From Aedes albopictus (taxonomy: Eukaryota > Arthropoda > Insecta > Diptera > Culicidae), in contig NC_085137.1 of assembly GCF_035046485.1 (NCBI RefSeq), positions 132,622,703 through 132,686,702 on the forward strand: 64,000 bases of DNA. Reading direction: 5' to 3'. A program made the translations under genes and the position numbers. The first letter of the stretch is position 1; every line of letters starts with the position of its first letter. The notes beneath the pieces are model-generated. The model did not search any database. It saw only the letters and a program-made list of their open reading frames with translations, and was not told the DNA's origin. Below are positions 44,371 to 54,960 of this stretch, piece by piece.

Positions 44371-44980
44371 CAAGAAAACATATAGTTGTTTTGATTCTCC
44401 CAGAAGACTGAAAAGCCAGCAACTTAACTGAAGACATCCAACATACAGTCGATCAATTTAGTAAAACTATCTCGAGTCACAAGAAAACTTGGCTGAGAGA
44501 GATTATTTATGTGGGCATGTTATGGAAATGGCGGCAAACTATCAATTCATTGCTAATTTGAGCAAAATTAACCATTTTCAATTCAGGTTAGCTAATTTTT
44601 CAATAAGGCGACGACCATAATTCGCGAAAATAAAACAAAAGCAAATCTACTTTTATGATGACCGCAATAAACGTAGCGGTGTCGTAGTTTCTGCTTATTC
44701 ACCAACAGATGTCGTTACTAATCGAACGGATCGCCATCTGTTGAGAGTTTTTTTTTAGTTTTATTGTGGTAATAATGAATGCCAGAAGGTTTACATATCG
44801 GAGAGTTTTGTTTACTCTTGAAATCTGGCTTTATGGATATCTTCAAGTATGCTATAAAACATTTCATCAATGGTTTTCATAAAAGTAGTCATAAAACTGT
44901 AAGTATTAATTATTGTTGTAATAAAACCGTAATAAAAATCAAACAAAACCAATCATCAATGGAATTGTTACTTGGGCTGT

Positions 44981-45140
44981 TTAACCCCAGTTTCTTCTGA
45001 AACCCGTAATAGGCACGACTTCCACTGACGATGCGCCTTCGTATTCCACGATTGTCATTGTTGTCGGTTGAAAGTATCCTCGTCTATCGTGGTATTACTT
45101 CCCAGGCAAATCTTGTTGTGGTCGGATCCGCCTACCAGCA
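44981..45140 (-). pseudogene. LINE reverse transcriptase, middle segment
   Basis: Reverse-strand frames read MLVGGSDHNK and then, after a frame change, GIRRRIVSGSRAYYGFQKKL, matching the REIQRRI...NRAYYGL region of RTE/CFDP2-like elements. The segment starts where the MITE at 45143-45281 ends and stops where the CCCAAGTAAC element begins at 44976. Confidence 0.75.
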
Positions 45141-45283
45141 TGGCCAAGTAACAATATGGTACAAACAGGCGAATGGCCCACGTGTCAATACAGTGCTAGT
45201 GTAGAACTGACCTGCTCTATGGGCCGTATAATAGCCCTATAAGGCCAAAAAGGCGAAATAAATCGCCAATGGTTACTTGGGTG
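45141..45283. mobile_element. 139-bp CCCAAGTAAC MITE, TG target
   Basis: The element (45143-45281) starts GCCAAGTAACAATATGG and ends CCAATGGTTACTTGGG, with TG at 45141-45142 and 45282-45283. The interior has mirrored TATGGGCC/GGCC words. It sits inside the LINE reading frame. Dropping it together with one TG joins ASITKY to MLVGGSD in one frame, which verifies both its ends and the 2-bp duplication. Confidence 0.85.
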
Positions 45284-45284
45284 T

Positions 45285-46320
45285 ACTTTGTTATTGACGC
45301 ATTGGCCAGATCCACCTTTGCCGCTTCGTGTTGTATGCGGATATACAGCTTTGCCACCGTTCTGGCGATAATTCGTGGCGCACACGGACCGGATTTCATG
45401 AAAATATACCTCGCTGTTGAGTTCAGTTCGACGCATTATACCTTCCAGAGCAATGTTGAGGAGTATACATGAGAGTCCATCATATTGGATGGTTCATCCG
45501 ATAGTTCACCCGAAAACCCTTACGCAGTTTTGCACACCATCCATCATTGCTTCGATCAGTCTGATTAGCTTCCAAGAAAAACCGTTCTCGTTCATGATAG
45601 CCCTGTACGGTCGATGCTGTCGTATGCCGTGTTGAAGTCGATGAACAGGTGATGCATTTGGACCTGGTATTCACGGCATTTCTGGAGGATTTTCCATACG
45701 GTGAAGATCTTGCCCGTTAGCTTCCCGCGAACTTATTCGTTTCAGGCGACAGATGATGGAAAATACATTGGATAACCCTTTGTAGGTAGTAGCATCAAAA
45801 ATGGTTATCATTCTGAAGTGTTTTTTAAAGACTTTACCGCAATGTGGCGTTCGTCTCTGCTCAGAAGCTCTCGCATTCCGAATGGTTGCCATTATTTTGA
45901 ATGGGTTAGATTACTTCTTCCTTCCACTCCTCTGGTAGTTATTTGGTTCCCCAGATCCTGATCATCATTCGATGTAGATAGGTGACCACCTTGTCCGAAT
46001 CCATCTTGGAGCTCAGCTGCGATACCATCATTAGCAGTTGCTTTGTGGGTGTTCAGCTGGTACACGACATTCTTAACATCCCTCAGCGTGAGAGTTGGAT
46101 CAGTTCCATCCTCTGCTCCTTTGACGTAGACGTGTCCTCTGTTGCCTTAGTCACCTGTGTCTACATTCTCCGTGTCGTTCAGGTGCTCATCGAAGTGCTG
46201 TTTCCACCTTTCCATCACGGCTTTTTTTCTCTCGAAGGATGCTGGTTTGCTGTTTTCGCTTCTGTTTGTATCGTTCCACGTTCTGTCGGGTTCCATGATG
46301 CAGTGCTGTCATGGTCAAAT
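45285..46320 (-). pseudogene. LINE reverse transcriptase, N-terminal and palm segments
   Basis: Read on the reverse strand from about 46320: a block matching MEPDR/NVERY-type sequence, VMERWKQHFDEHL, then DPTLTLRDVKNVVYQLNTHK followed by ATANDGIAAEL (usual SAGKDGIAAEL), FIDFNTAYDSID (the AYDS palm motif) and AAKVDLANASITKY. Several stops and frameshifts separate these. Compared with the copy at 26.0-27.2 kb the order and wording agree closely, so both are from one LINE family. The catalytic FADD box is not readable. Confidence 0.8.
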
Positions 46321-46369
46321 CGGAGCGGGTTACTCAAGCTACTCCATAAATTTTCTACATTTTTTTTTT

Positions 46370-47790
46370 GTTATTTTTGCGGAAGGAACATTCTTGCAGG
46401 AATGCCTTTTAGGAGTTCATCAAGAATTCTTCTAAAGATTTTTCCAAGAATTTTTCTAGAATATATTCCTTCTCATGTCTTCTTTAGAATTCTCTCCAAG
46501 AGTACCTCCAAGGACACCGCCAGAAATTCCTATAGGGATTTTTTCAGAGCTTATCATTTTTTCCGATGTTTTTTGTAGATAAAAGTTTCTTTCAGAACTT
46601 TCTAGAATGATTGCAGCAAGAATTCCCCCAAGTATTTCTCCAAGTATCCGTTTAGAATACATTCCTGGCCATGTATTTCTTTGGAAATTTCTCCAGGGAT
46701 TCTTCCAGACATTCTTGCATTAATTTCTCCAGAAATTTGCCTAAGGTCTTCTTCAACATTTTTTTGAAGACATTTCTCAAAAGATTCAACTCGAAACTAT
46801 CCACGAATAATTTACTCAGAAATTCCTTCGGAGAATCCTTTTGAGATTCCTTCAGAGATTCTTTAAGAAATTCCTTCAAGGATTGATACAGAAGTTCGTG
46901 CATGTATTTCTTCATGTATTTCTTTAAATATTTCTGGAAGAATCGCTCTAGCATTTTTTCTTTGGAATTTCTCTAAAAATTTCTCTGGAAATCTCAGGCA
47001 TTTATTGAGAAACGCCTCTACAAAGTTCTCAAGAGATTCTTCTAAATATTTTTTCAGGGGTTTCTCTAGATATTTCTCCAGGTATTGCTCCAGGGATTAC
47101 TCAGGATTCATTAAGATCTTTCTTCAGGATTTCTTTCAGATTTTTTTCCGGTGATGCTTCAGGAACTCCTCCAAAGATTCTCTCAGTAATTTCTGCAAAA
47201 AATACTATTTTTTCCATGAATACCTGCAAAAATACCACCTGTGCTGCAGTAGACTACAAGATTCAACCGTTAGTTGGATATCAACGTGAAAAAATCTTGA
47301 ATTTCGTATTACTCATTATCAAAATTGCAAATGTGTGTTTAAAGCTACAGTGGAGCTTACGTCGGCTATGCGAATATCGGCAGTGTGGTGGTTCTCCAAA
47401 ACATTCCTCCAGGATTTTTTTTTTGTTTCTGCAGGATTTCATCCCGAAATGTTGTGTACTAATCCCTTCATTAATTGTATTAGAAATTCTTCTATGAATT
47501 TCTCCAGAGATATCTCCAGTAGTTCTTCCAAGGATTCCTTCAGAAATTACTCGAGGGATCCCAAAGAACCCCACCAATATCTTTGCCTGCAATTTCTGCA
47601 GAGATTTCTGCAGAGATTTTTCAGAGTTTGCTTCAAAACATCATTAAAGATTTCTTCAGGAATCACTCCAGAAATTGCTCAAGCACTTTTTCCTTTGAAC
47701 TACTTTTTTAGGAATCAAGGAGGAAGCCGATTTTTATGCGTTCTCCCAGGAATTCTCCAGAGATAACTTCAGAAATTGTTTCAGGAATTT
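46370..47790 (+). repeat. Dodecamer minisatellite, same orientation as 15.7-20.1 kb
   Basis: Degenerate ATTCCTCCAGGA-type units (TTTCTCCAGGG, ATTCTTCTAAAG, ATTCCTTCAGAG) run through the segment, broken by a non-repeat stretch at about 47205-47400 and a C run at 47803-47815. Open frames of up to 198 codons reflect the period only. Confidence 0.75.
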
Positions 47791-47815
47791 TGTCCAGGAA
47801 CCACCCCCCCCCCCC

Positions 47816-49840
47816 CAGAAAATGATAACGAATTTCTTCTGGGAATCTCCAAAGATATCAACTGAAACTTTTTCTAATATATTCCTCCAGACTATCCCTT
47901 AGAGATTTCTTTAGAAATTCCTTCAGAGATTCAATCAAGGATTTCTCCAATTAATTTTATGCAATTTCTGGACGAACTTCTGAAAAAAAATCCTGGCGGA
48001 ATATCTGCAACAATTCCAGCTGGAATCTCCGAACGAATGCCAGGATATATTTCAGACGGAACCACAGAATCCCGGAAGGAATTTCAGAAGGATTTCGAGT
48101 TGGAGTTACTGAAAGAATACCAGAAGGTTTTTCTGAAGAAATCTTCGGTGGAATCCCTGTGAGATCTGATGAAGTACTCTTGCATAAATTTCTAGAAAAC
48201 TTCGGTAGCATACCTGTGGAAATCTCAGGAAGTACTCTTGCGTGAATTTCTGGAAGATGATCTGCAGAAATCTCAGGGAAAAACTTGATGAAATCTCAGG
48301 AGGAAGAACTTCTTGGATAAATGGCTGTAAAAACTCTTCGGGTAAACCTTTTCCTGAATTCCTGAAGCAATCTGTAGATGTGTTTCCGAAGAAATAGTAA
48401 ATAAGCTTCTATATAGGTCCCTGGAAAGTTTCCGGAGATATGTCTAAAGAAATTCCTGAAGAATTTCCTAGGAAATATTTATGAATAAATCCCTTAAAAA
48501 GTCATATGAGAAATTCTTGAAGTTATTCTTATAGGAAATGTCGGATAAATTTCTAGCGAAATGCATAGAGCAATATTGGGAAGGAAATCCTGAAGGAAAC
48601 GCTTTATGAACTTCAGAAGATATGTATCTACAGGAAGGAATTTCCGCTCAGATCACTGAAAGCAATCATGCAAAAATCTTTGGACGGATTATTGGAGGAT
48701 TTTCTGGATTAATTCCTGATGAAATTCCTGTACACATACCTGTGGGAATTTTCAATGGAATCTCAAGAGCAAATTCTGATGGACTTCTTGAAGAAATACG
48801 TGCACGAGTTTCTGAAGAGATCTCTCGAAGATAAGCTGATGAAACCACTACAAGAATTTATGAAAGAATCTTTGAAAGAATTTCTGAAGGAATCCAAGAG
48901 GAAATTTCCGAAGAATTTAGTATACGAATTCTAGAAGAATTTCTAAAGTTATCCCTGGCGGAGTTTAAGAAAAAAAATATGGAAATCTACCTAAAAGGAT
49001 TCTTGGAGAAATTTCTGTAGGAATTCTTGAGGAAATATCTGGAGGAAGCGCTGGAGAAATTTCTTAAATAATCCCTGGGAAAATTTCTGAAGAATTCACT
49101 GGAGGGAGTTTCTGCAAAAAAAACCTTCGTAGATTTTCAGACCGACTTCTTGGAGGAATTTCTGAAGTTATTTCTGAAAGAATCCATAGATAATTTCTGA
49201 AAGGAATCCTTGGACAAGTTTACAGAGGAATCTCTAAAAGGAATTCTAAAGGAATCTCCAGAGAAATCTCTTTAAAGTCACTGGATGACGTTGTGGGGAA
49301 ACTTTGAAGAATTTCTCAAGGGGTCAGGAAGTTTTCTAAAGAAATCTTTGGAGATTTTTTGGGAGGAATTCTATTGCTTTGAGTTTCTTAAGGAATCGCT
49401 GAAAGCATTTCTGAAGTAATCCGTGGATAATTTCTTGAAAGTAGTCTCGTACTGATTACTGAAAGAATTAATGGATGAATTTCTGAGGAAACCCATAAGG
49501 GTTTTTTTTTAAAGAAATTTTTGAAGAAATTTCGGGAAGATCCTCTAGAGGAGATTCGTAATCAAATTCAAGAGGAATTTCTGATCAAATCAAGATGTTT
49601 TAAAAAAAAACTGTCAAAAATAATCCGTGGAAGTCTTTCTGAGAAGAATTTTGGGGGATTTTTTTTTTTTGAAGGAATAAATTACGCAATTTCAGAAGAA
49701 ATCCAAGGAAAGCTTTATAAAGGAGTTTTTAAATTATTTTCTGGGGTAATCTTTTAAAAAAACATTGAAAAAAAAAATCAAAAGAAAACTATGAATTTTC
49801 CAAAGTTATCCATGAAGTATTCCAGAAGTAATTTTCATAG
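47816..49840 (-). repeat. Dodecamer minisatellite, opposite orientation
   Basis: From about 47960 the units read GGAATTTCTGAAGGAATC, the reverse complement of the earlier orientation, with higher divergence and A-rich interruptions near 49500-49770. The switch of orientation happens within about 150 bp of the C run at 47803-47815. Confidence 0.75.
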
Positions 49841-49844
49841 AAAT

Positions 49845-50760
49845 CTAAGTACCGTCTAAGTACATCTGTCCCCCGTTATCTGCACATCGTTCAAACTAAA
49901 AATGGTTCAAACATCATTCTGTTTATGGAACGGTGTGAAACGGAACGCAGAATAAAAACAAAACAGCAAAGAAGGCTACCAGCAGTGTGTTTTCCGACTC
50001 CCGCAGGGTTACTAGAAGTTCAAATTTAAAATGAATCTCGTTAATTTAAACGACACTTCGACACGACGGTACTCATTTCCAGCAGAATGTGAATATTTCA
50101 ACAAAGGCGATTTTTTATCATTTGAGTCCGCAAACATCTCAAAGATTACCTAGGAAATATTTTTAGCGAAAAAAAAATCCCATAATCACAGTAATTTTTA
50201 CACATATGAGGGCGCAAGAACTTGGTAATTATTTAGGAAATTATATATATTTAGGATGCGAAAGAGTAATTTCCAATTTGTTTTTTACTTATTCGTATAT
50301 TTGGAAGGCTTGGGCGCCAGAAGGGCATAACTGAGCCGAAATCATTTTTATACATTAATTTTATTTCCAATATTATAAATGAGACTTTTCTTTCACGTCT
50401 ATTGGTGAGTTAGAATATTCTCAAAAATTTTCTCAAAAAATTCTCAAATTTTTAGAATATTTTCAATTTTTTCCAGATTTTGTAAGGGCGTAAAAAATAC
50501 TTGCAGGTGATTTTTCAATATTTGACAGAGCATAAGAAAATTTTCAAATACAACAAAAGCCATTTTTTATACAACTATGGGAGTGCGAAAGAATAAGAAA
50601 GCTGTTTTATTTTCTTATATTTATGATGGCTCAAACATATCTAAAAAATCACAAAGGTGATTTTCTTATACCCAGTAGGGCGGAAACAATTCCTTATATC
50701 AGTGAGACTGCTATTTTCTGACATGTATGGAAGCGCAAAAAATGAAAAAAAGGAAGATTT
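49845..50760. other. Unassigned A+T-rich sequence with weak tandem structure
   Basis: Between about 50190 and 50680 loosely repeated phrases (GGGCGCAAGAACTTGG, GATGCGAAAGAGTAATT, GAGTGCGAAAGAATAAG, then TTTTCTTATA) suggest a decayed tandem array of about 55-65 bp. No gene. Confidence 0.35.
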
Positions 50761-50763
50761 AAA

Positions 50764-50905
50764 TATTACGTCCATCATTTTTTGGGATTTTAGACCCCCC
50801 CTCCCCCCTCTGTCACGCTGTTTTCCTATACCTAATATACGTACTGTCACACTTCTCTAGGCCCCCCCCTCCCCCAAATGTTGGACGTAATTTTTGAACG
50901 TTCCC
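50764..50905. mobile_element. Poly-C inverted-repeat element, ATTACGTCCA arms
   Basis: ATTACGTCCATCATTTTTTG on the left is mirrored by CAAATGTTGGACGTAAT on the right, each next to C-rich tracts (50794-50810 and 50862-50875). It is built like the GGGGCTGT elements but with different ends. No duplication established. Confidence 0.55.
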
Positions 50906-51185
50906 AAAGGACATAGGTTATTGTTCCTATATGCATTTGCAAGGCCGCTCATAGTGGGAATTTAAACACTTTTTTTTATCTCAAGAGCTGGTTACTCAGT
51001 GAGTAACTTGGAGTAACTTCGATGAGACCGCGCTGCGTTCCTCTCCTCCAAAATTACTCTTTTTTCCTCGTGGAGCCATTTTGATTGCGTAGACTCTGTT
51101 TCACGTACCCGACTCTCGACTGCGTCGTTTATTGCAGCTGTTTCGAAGGGGATTGAAGAGATTTCACAGCGATTCCGTAGGTTTC
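50906..51185. other. Unassigned sequence
   Basis: No features recognised. Confidence 0.3.
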
Positions 51186-51189
51186 ACAG

Positions 51190-51390
51190 GATTCAGAGGC
51201 TTTGTGGCCGTGTAACTAGTGGCGTCAGTTATTCAGGAGTATTGCAAGAGCCACGGAGTGAGGGTTCGATTCCTGTTACACTCGGAAGAATCTTTTCGTC
51301 AAACGAAAAATTCTACACTGGGTGTTTCGTATTGTCCGTTGCATAATGATAGTTTTGGTTAGTCTATGCATCCTCTGGTTGAAGACGGAG
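51190..51390 (+). repeat. tRNA-derived SINE, family B (copy 1)
   Basis: A tRNA-like head (GTGTAACTAGTGGCGTCAGT, B box GGGTTCGATTCCTG at about 51266-51279) is followed by CTTTTCGTCAAACGAAAAAT and TTCTACACTG, then TTGTCCGTTGC. The copy at 56630-56815 on the other strand shares the head and the TTTTCGTCAAACGAAAA hairpin, which defines the family. RNA polymerase III promoters are inferred from the boxes. Confidence 0.65.
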
Positions 51391-51399
51391 TAGTGTATT

Positions 51400-51735
51400 T
51401 CAAGAGAGCTTCAACAGAGATCTAAGGGGGTGATGTGGTTCGAAGGCGAACCATGGCTTCCCAATGGGAATTCTGGAGGAAGCTTCAAGGGATTTCAGAG
51501 AAGTTCCCGTGGGATCTAGGGAGCTTAACAGGCTTTTAGGTGAATTTAACGGTGGTTCAGAGAGGTTCCAGAGGTGATTCAAGGCGTTTCAATGCATTTC
51601 AGGGTATTTCATGAGGTTCCTGAGATGTTCCCGATTTTTGGGAGCCTCATAAGTATTCAGGTGTGCTTCACGGCGTTTCAGGAGGTTTCAGAGACCTTTC
51701 AATGTGTATCAGAGGGGTTCAGAAGAGTTTCAAGC
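51400..51735. repeat. GCGTTTCAAT minisatellite, detached piece
   Basis: CAGGCTTTTAGGTGAATTTA, ACGGTGGTTCAGAG and CAAGGCGTTTCAATGCATTT match the module order of the array at 33.2-34.8 kb. Confidence 0.65.
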
Positions 51736-51739
51736 ATTT

Positions 51740-52436
51740 CAGACATTTAAAACCTGGGTTATGTCATGATCCAATTGCAATATCTGCATAATTACAACTA
51801 CTACAATTACTTTTCTTGGAATTTCGACAAAAACCCCTTTGCGAACTCCATTATCAAAAACTAGGAATTCCATAAATTAGTCCTCCAATTTCTCATGGAA
51901 AAAATACGGTATTCACTTGTCGCAAACCAATGAATAATACAACAAGGAGGCAAACCAGAATTAAAGCAGAAAAACTTTAAAGTAAAAGCAAAAAATTTAA
52001 TATCAAATATTTACCCTGGAATTATAAAAAAATCTCTGGAAAATATGCTGGAGTACAACACGAATCCATACAGAATTTTGCAATGAACTGTTTTATTTTT
52101 AGTAATTCCACAACTGAACATGAAGTATATAACGCTGAAGAGATAAATTAAAAAAAAAATAAATATAAACGAAAACAGAAAAAAAAACTGGGGGAGAAAT
52201 ACAAAAGAATTGAACCTTTATACAAGACAAACGAAGAAAGTCGTTAATGCAAAGCATATAAGTGACATCGCGGTTGTTCTGACAGAATCAAAACACCAAT
52301 AAAATTTTATGAAAATTGAGTTAATGACAATTTACTAATTAAGGGTATGCGGTGTACCAAATGATTTCGCCAATAACATTTCGAAACAAAATTCCATGAA
52401 ATCCCACAGAATTCAATCCGGCAAAATTTGTGATAA
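51740..52436. other. Unassigned A-rich sequence
   Basis: No features recognised. Confidence 0.35.
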
Positions 52437-52560
52437 TTAACCCTAAAAGGGATACCTTCATGGCCTCAGTTTCATCACCTCGCTGAGTGTGTTCCATCAA
52501 AGACGAGCTTTGAAAGGCGCCTGGGGTCCAATGGACCCCAGGTATCCCTTTTAGGGTTAA
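52437..52560. mobile_element. piggyBac-like MITE, TTAA target
   Basis: A 116-bp element (52441-52556) has perfect 17-bp inverted ends CCCTAAAAGGGATACCT and TTAA on both sides. TTAA duplication plus a CCCT start is characteristic of piggyBac elements. The interior contains a perfect 10-bp hairpin CCTGGGGTCC/GGACCCCAGG at 52519-52541. No coding capacity. Confidence 0.85.
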
Positions 52561-52710
52561 TTTCATTTTATCAAATTCCAAAAAAATCGCCTTCAAAAAT
52601 AATATTTTGACGAAATAAACCGGAATTCCGCAAAATTACTGATAAATTTTGAAAAAATATACCCAAAAACCAACCGCATACCATTATACCATCATTTAAT
52701 AATTTTGCTA

Positions 52711-52870
52711 ATTTTTTTATCTGTATTAACGAGATTTTTAGTTCATCTCGGGACCCACGCTTTACTTCCCTTGCGAAGGAAGAACTCACATTTTGTGAGC
52801 TTGTTGGGAATGGGATTCGATCCCAGGTCCTCGGTGTGATAGTCACGTGTTTTAACCTTCACACTCATGT
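52711..52870 (-). repeat. Feilai-like SINE, second copy
   Basis: The reverse strand reads GTGACTATCACACCGAGGAC, CTGGGATCGAATCCCATTCC (B box on + at 52812-52824), TTCTTCCTTCGCAAGGGAAG, GAGATGAACTAAAAATCTCG and an A-rich end, matching the copy at 9269-9448. The GCCTAGGGTT part of the body is deleted, and the extreme 5' end is diverged. Confidence 0.8.
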
Positions 52871-52879
52871 CTATGTCTA

Positions 52880-53175
52880 AACTATCGAATATATTTTATG
52901 TCCTGAGCCGTCCATCCAGAGGAAAGGCTTGCTCAATAACTATGCTTTTAGTAGATATATCATAGAAAGAGTATATTGTATTCGATTTTTCTGGTGGACT
53001 TTAATGATAAAAGATGTCACGTGTTTTCCATACATACGGGAAATTTAAATAGAGCTCCTAGGTTCCGATCTTCTTTTCCGATATCCAACAGGAATATTTA
53101 ACATTATTTCTAACAAAACAGTAGAAAAAAGTCTTCAAAAATCCAAGAAGAAGTTAGATGATAGAAGGTTTAATC
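52880..53175. other. Unassigned sequence
   Basis: No features recognised. Confidence 0.3.
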
Positions 53176-53177
53176 CA

Positions 53178-53676
53178 TGCCCGAGCAGAAGAAAATATCA
53201 ACAGTATAATAAAATATGTTATTTGGCCTAATAACTGTATAATGGAATCAGTATTTTTTATGTTATAAGAATATCATATTATGTTATAAACTTGTGTTTC
53301 ATAAGCGGCAAAATAATAAATATCATAACAAAAAAATGTTCCTAGAAGAATAATTCAATAACATGTTTTGTTAGATCAATTACAACTTAATAACAGGAAA
53401 TTTGTGAACTTGTTACTGTTGTGTTATTCTTCATCACATATTTGTACATTCTCTATAGCAGAATAATAACTAAACATGTTCTACAACAAAATATATCATT
53501 GAAATGTTATCTTGTGGATATATCCCAAAAAACTTGAATATAACAAAATAAGATTGCCCAACAAAACATGTTATTAAAAAGATATATTTTGATAAGTTGA
53601 CATAAACAAATTATGATATAAAAACAGGCTATGTGATTCTGTTGTTATCAATTTGCTATTCTCCTCTGCTCGGGTG
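53178..53676. mobile_element. CCCGAGCAGA MITE, uninterrupted copy, TG target
   Basis: The 495-bp element (53180-53674) starts CCCGAGCAGAAGAAAATATC and ends CTATTCTCCTCTGCTCGGG, with TG on both sides. The interior is full of AACATGTTNTGTTAT-type words. It aligns in reverse orientation with both outer parts of 12580-13804, giving the reference length of the family. Confidence 0.8.
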
Positions 53677-53679
53677 GGA

Positions 53680-54084
53680 AAAAAGTATAAATTTCAGACT
53701 GAGCTCGAGAAAAAGCTTTCTTCTAAAGTTCTGATAAAAAAAATGAAATGTGTGTATGTGGGATTTTGTTTTCGTTTTTCGTAGATCTACTATAGTAGCG
53801 ATAATTATCCATGAGAAGGTTGTCTGACTCTGAAAGGAGTAATTTAACGAAATTTTTGTGGATATTTTAAAACTACGATCGATTTTGTATTTTTCTCAAA
53901 TTTCTTGAAAATTTTCGTAGTCTGATTCTGGTGACATCGATGGAGTAGTTTGCACTAGAGTCCTTGAAGAAATTACAGGTGGTAAGTATAAAAATACTGG
54001 AAAAATACTTACAGAACTATTAAACGAGTTTTCTGAAAGGCTTTGAGGACTGACTTTGATAGGGAATTTTGGTAAACAATGGCG
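53680..54084. other. Unassigned sequence
   Basis: No features recognised. Confidence 0.3.
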
Positions 54085-54802
54085 TGTACTAGTAGTGTGG
54101 GTCATCGGAACCGTTTTCTCAGATCAAAGCTTTTTTGGTTCCATTTCGGGTCCTGAGCATCTGTGCAAAATTTGAGCACGATCGGTTACGTCTACACTTT
54201 GCGCATTGCAATTGAAATTTGTATGGGATTTTGTATGGGAAAACATACTTTTTTGCATTTTTGTCATAAGTTGAAAAAGTTTGTCTGAAACTTTTTAACC
54301 GATACTGTAAAATGATAGCTTAGGATGTTCTGAAAAACTTTGTTGAAGACCGCAAAGCGATCCGATGCTTGTGAAAATAGTTATAACCAACGAACCGCAA
54401 GCATGTGTTTATGTTTAAACATGTAAAGGAATAACAATATCAACAAAATCATGCTGCTTCGTCAAGTAATGCCAACGCTATAACTTTTTTCATAAGCATC
54501 AGATCACTTCGCGGTCTTCGACAAAGTTTTTCAGGACATCCTAGGCTATGTTTTCACTTTATCGGTTACATGGTTTTAGACAAATTCGAGTTTGTTATGA
54601 GAGAAATGCAAAAAAGTGTGTTTTCCCTTATAAAACCCCATACAAACTTCAAACGCAATGCGCAAAACGTAGACACAACCGATCGTGCCCAAATTTTGCA
54701 CACTCATTTGGGTCCTGAAATTGGATCAAAAAAGCTTTGATCTGATGGGATACCATTAAATTTTTCATTTTTCCATATAAACGATGACCCACTCTGTACT
54801 AG
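54085..54802. mobile_element. hAT-like foldback, 8-bp target duplication
   Basis: TGTACTAG stands at 54085-54092 and 54795-54802. The 702-bp element between has ends TAGTGTGGGTCATCG and CGATGACCCACTC and arms of about 300 bp that stay complementary (GATCAAAGCTTTTTTG, GCGCATTGC, AGACCGCAAAGCGATC versus their mirrors) around an 80-bp centre. The 8-bp duplication suits hAT. No coding capacity. Confidence 0.75.
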
Positions 54803-54836
54803 CTAGGTTCGTGAGCACACTTTTCCACTGCATGGC

Positions 54837-54960
54837 TAGAGGCCGTCCATAAACTATGTAGACTCTAGGGGGTTCTAGCCCAAGTCTAGGGTCCTTAGCA
54901 ATTTTCAAAACTTTGTATGGACAAAAATGAGAAATTTTTTTAGGAACGCTCGAGTCTAGA
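54837..54960. repeat. Left-end fragment of a GGCCGTCCATAAAC element
   Basis: AGAGGCCGTCCATAAACTAT followed by GTAGACTCTAGGGGG resembles the left half of 7878-8043, with TTGTATGGACAAAAATG as the former centre. No right end. Confidence 0.45.

Larger units (their letters stand above)
43263..44470 (-). mobile_element. Truncated Penelope-like element with inverted terminal copies
   Basis: AATTTAGTAAAACTAT stands at 43263-43278 and again at 44455-44470, a 16-bp target duplication. Between lie inverted copies of a 160-182 bp terminal region (43281-43440 and 44252-44433, nearly identical except for a 22-bp block only in the right copy) and the endonuclease end of the coding region. Penelope-like elements are known for target-primed integration, variable duplications, 5' truncation and inverted terminal (pLTR) copies. 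Reverse transcriptase is absent. High arm identity suggests a recent event. Confidence 0.88.
42767..44976. mobile_element. CCCAAGTAAC-ended element interrupted by a Penelope-like insertion
   Basis: It begins CCCAAGTAACATTCTAAG and ends GGAATTGTTACTTGGG. After removing the Penelope-like insertion (43279-44454 and one target copy), the element is about 1.0 kb, A+T-rich, with repeated ATAAAACTG/CATAAAACTG words and no transposase. Flanking dinucleotides differ (CG and CT), unlike its relatives, in line with a deletion at the left junction. Confidence 0.6.
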
